From positions 297,477-361,476 of the forward strand of contig BNCN01000010.1 of assembly GCA_014656495.1 (NCBI GenBank): DNA of 64,000 nt, written 5' to 3'. Positions 63,512 through 64,000 of the stretch are shown piece after piece. Every line of letters starts with the position of its first letter. The first letter of the stretch is position 1. The position numbers and the translations under genes were made by a program. The DNA is from Comamonas sp. KCTC 72670. Lineage in GTDB: Bacteria > Myxococcota > Myxococcia > Myxococcales > Myxococcaceae. Under the pieces are notes generated by a model, which made no database searches, was not told the origin of the DNA, and worked only from the letters and a program-made list of their open reading frames with translations.

Positions 63512-64000
63512 CTACTCGACGACTTCCGCCACGACGCCGGCGCCGACCGTGCGGCCACCCTCGCGAACGGCGAAGCGCAGCTCCTTCTCCATGGCCACCG
63601 GGGTGATGAGCTCCACCTCGATCGCGATGTTGTCGCCCGGCATCACCATTTCGACGTTGTCCGGCAGCTTCACCGAGCCCGTCACGTCCGTGGTGCGGAA
63701 GTAGAACTGCGGACGGTAACCCTTGAAGAACGGGGTGTGACGGCCGCCCTCTTCCTTCGACAGGACGTAGATCTGCGCCTTGAACTTGGTGTGCGGGGTG
63801 ATGCTGCCCGGCTTCGCCAGCACCTGACCGCGCTCCATGTCCTCGCGCTTCAGACCACGCACCAGCGCGCCGATGTTGTCGCCCGCCATGCCCTGATCCA
63901 GCAGCTTGCGGAACATCTCCACGCCCGTGACGACCGTCTTCTGCGTCGGACGCAGACCGACGACTTCCACTTCCTCGCCGACCTTGATGACACCGCGCTC
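63512..64000 (-). CDS. tuf: elongation factor Tu, C-terminal part
   Basis: The last 162 residues of EF-Tu (domains 2 and 3), which runs off the window end. Marks are [52 protein letters not shown] and the [15 protein letters not shown] end. EF-Tu delivers aminoacyl-tRNA to the ribosome. The GTPase domain is outside the window. Confidence 0.98.
   Translation of the reverse strand, partial: ERGVIKVGEEVEVVGLRPTQKTVVTGVEMFRKLLDQGMAGDNIGALVRGLKREDMERGQVLAKPGSITPHTKFKAQIYVLSKEEGGRHTPFFKGYRPQFYFRTTDVTGSVKLPDNVEMVMPGDNIAIEVELITPVAMEKELRFAVREGGRTVGAGVVAEVVE

Overview
The window is a high-GC (about 70 percent), densely coded stretch of a myxobacterial chromosome, almost certainly Myxococcus. The strongest markers are FruA (229 residues, Asp59), the type IV pilus lipoprotein Tgl, many FHA-domain proteins and Hanks-type kinases, and an FHA-bearing Tad-like gene cluster. 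From memory, gene order fits M. xanthus DK1622 numbering (fruA MXAN_3117, kil cluster 1 MXAN_3102-3108, tgl MXAN_3084, rpoC MXAN_3078). I could not check that against a database. I see no prophage, insertion sequence or CRISPR array.

Layout. 1-3.1 kb: 3' part of a ketopantoate reductase, an unknown protein, a DUF4105 membrane protein and an orphan MbtH-like protein. 3.1-4.3 kb: the developmental regulator fruA (minus) with a 525-bp upstream region that carries recognisable control elements. 4.3-9.8 kb: mostly plus-strand genes (RDD, SpoIIM family, HEAT, DivIVA, metalloprotease, sensor-like domain) and one J-domain protein. 10.0-29.2 kb: a long minus-strand block that reads, in order of transcription, Ser/Thr kinase, glyQ, glyS, two propeller-like lipoproteins, FHA protein, prepilin peptidase, secretin, FHA-CpaF ATPase, FHA-TPR membrane protein, polA. 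The genes between glyS and polA are the Tad-like Kil (contact-dependent prey killing) locus. The pilins, platform proteins and CpaB-like proteins of a complete Tad machine are absent and must lie elsewhere.

29.4-41 kb is a signalling region: PAS histidine kinase, cyclic-nucleotide-binding TPR protein, FHA-type sigma-54 activator, a kinase with a cysteine-rich lipoprotein, and a 1278-residue kinase-ATPase-TPR protein. 41-50.4 kb: OPT transporter, a divergent MerR/GyrI pair, PfkB sugar kinase, recO, a RodZ-like HTH membrane protein, tgl, a lytic transglycosylase and two phasin-like coiled-coil proteins. 50.6-64 kb is the conserved core block on the minus strand: tuf (partial), rpmG, tRNA-Trp, secE, nusG, rplK, rplA, rplJ, rplL, rpoB, rpoC.

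How it works together. Phosphothreonine signalling dominates the accessory part: three Ser/Thr kinases and five FHA domains, four of them inside the Tad-like locus and one on a sigma-54 activator. Several genes (glyQ, polA, the FHA-CpaF ATPase, the 774-residue kinase) have a recognisable -35/-10 pair only 7 to 9 bases before the start codon and no Shine-Dalgarno, so leaderless transcription looks common here.
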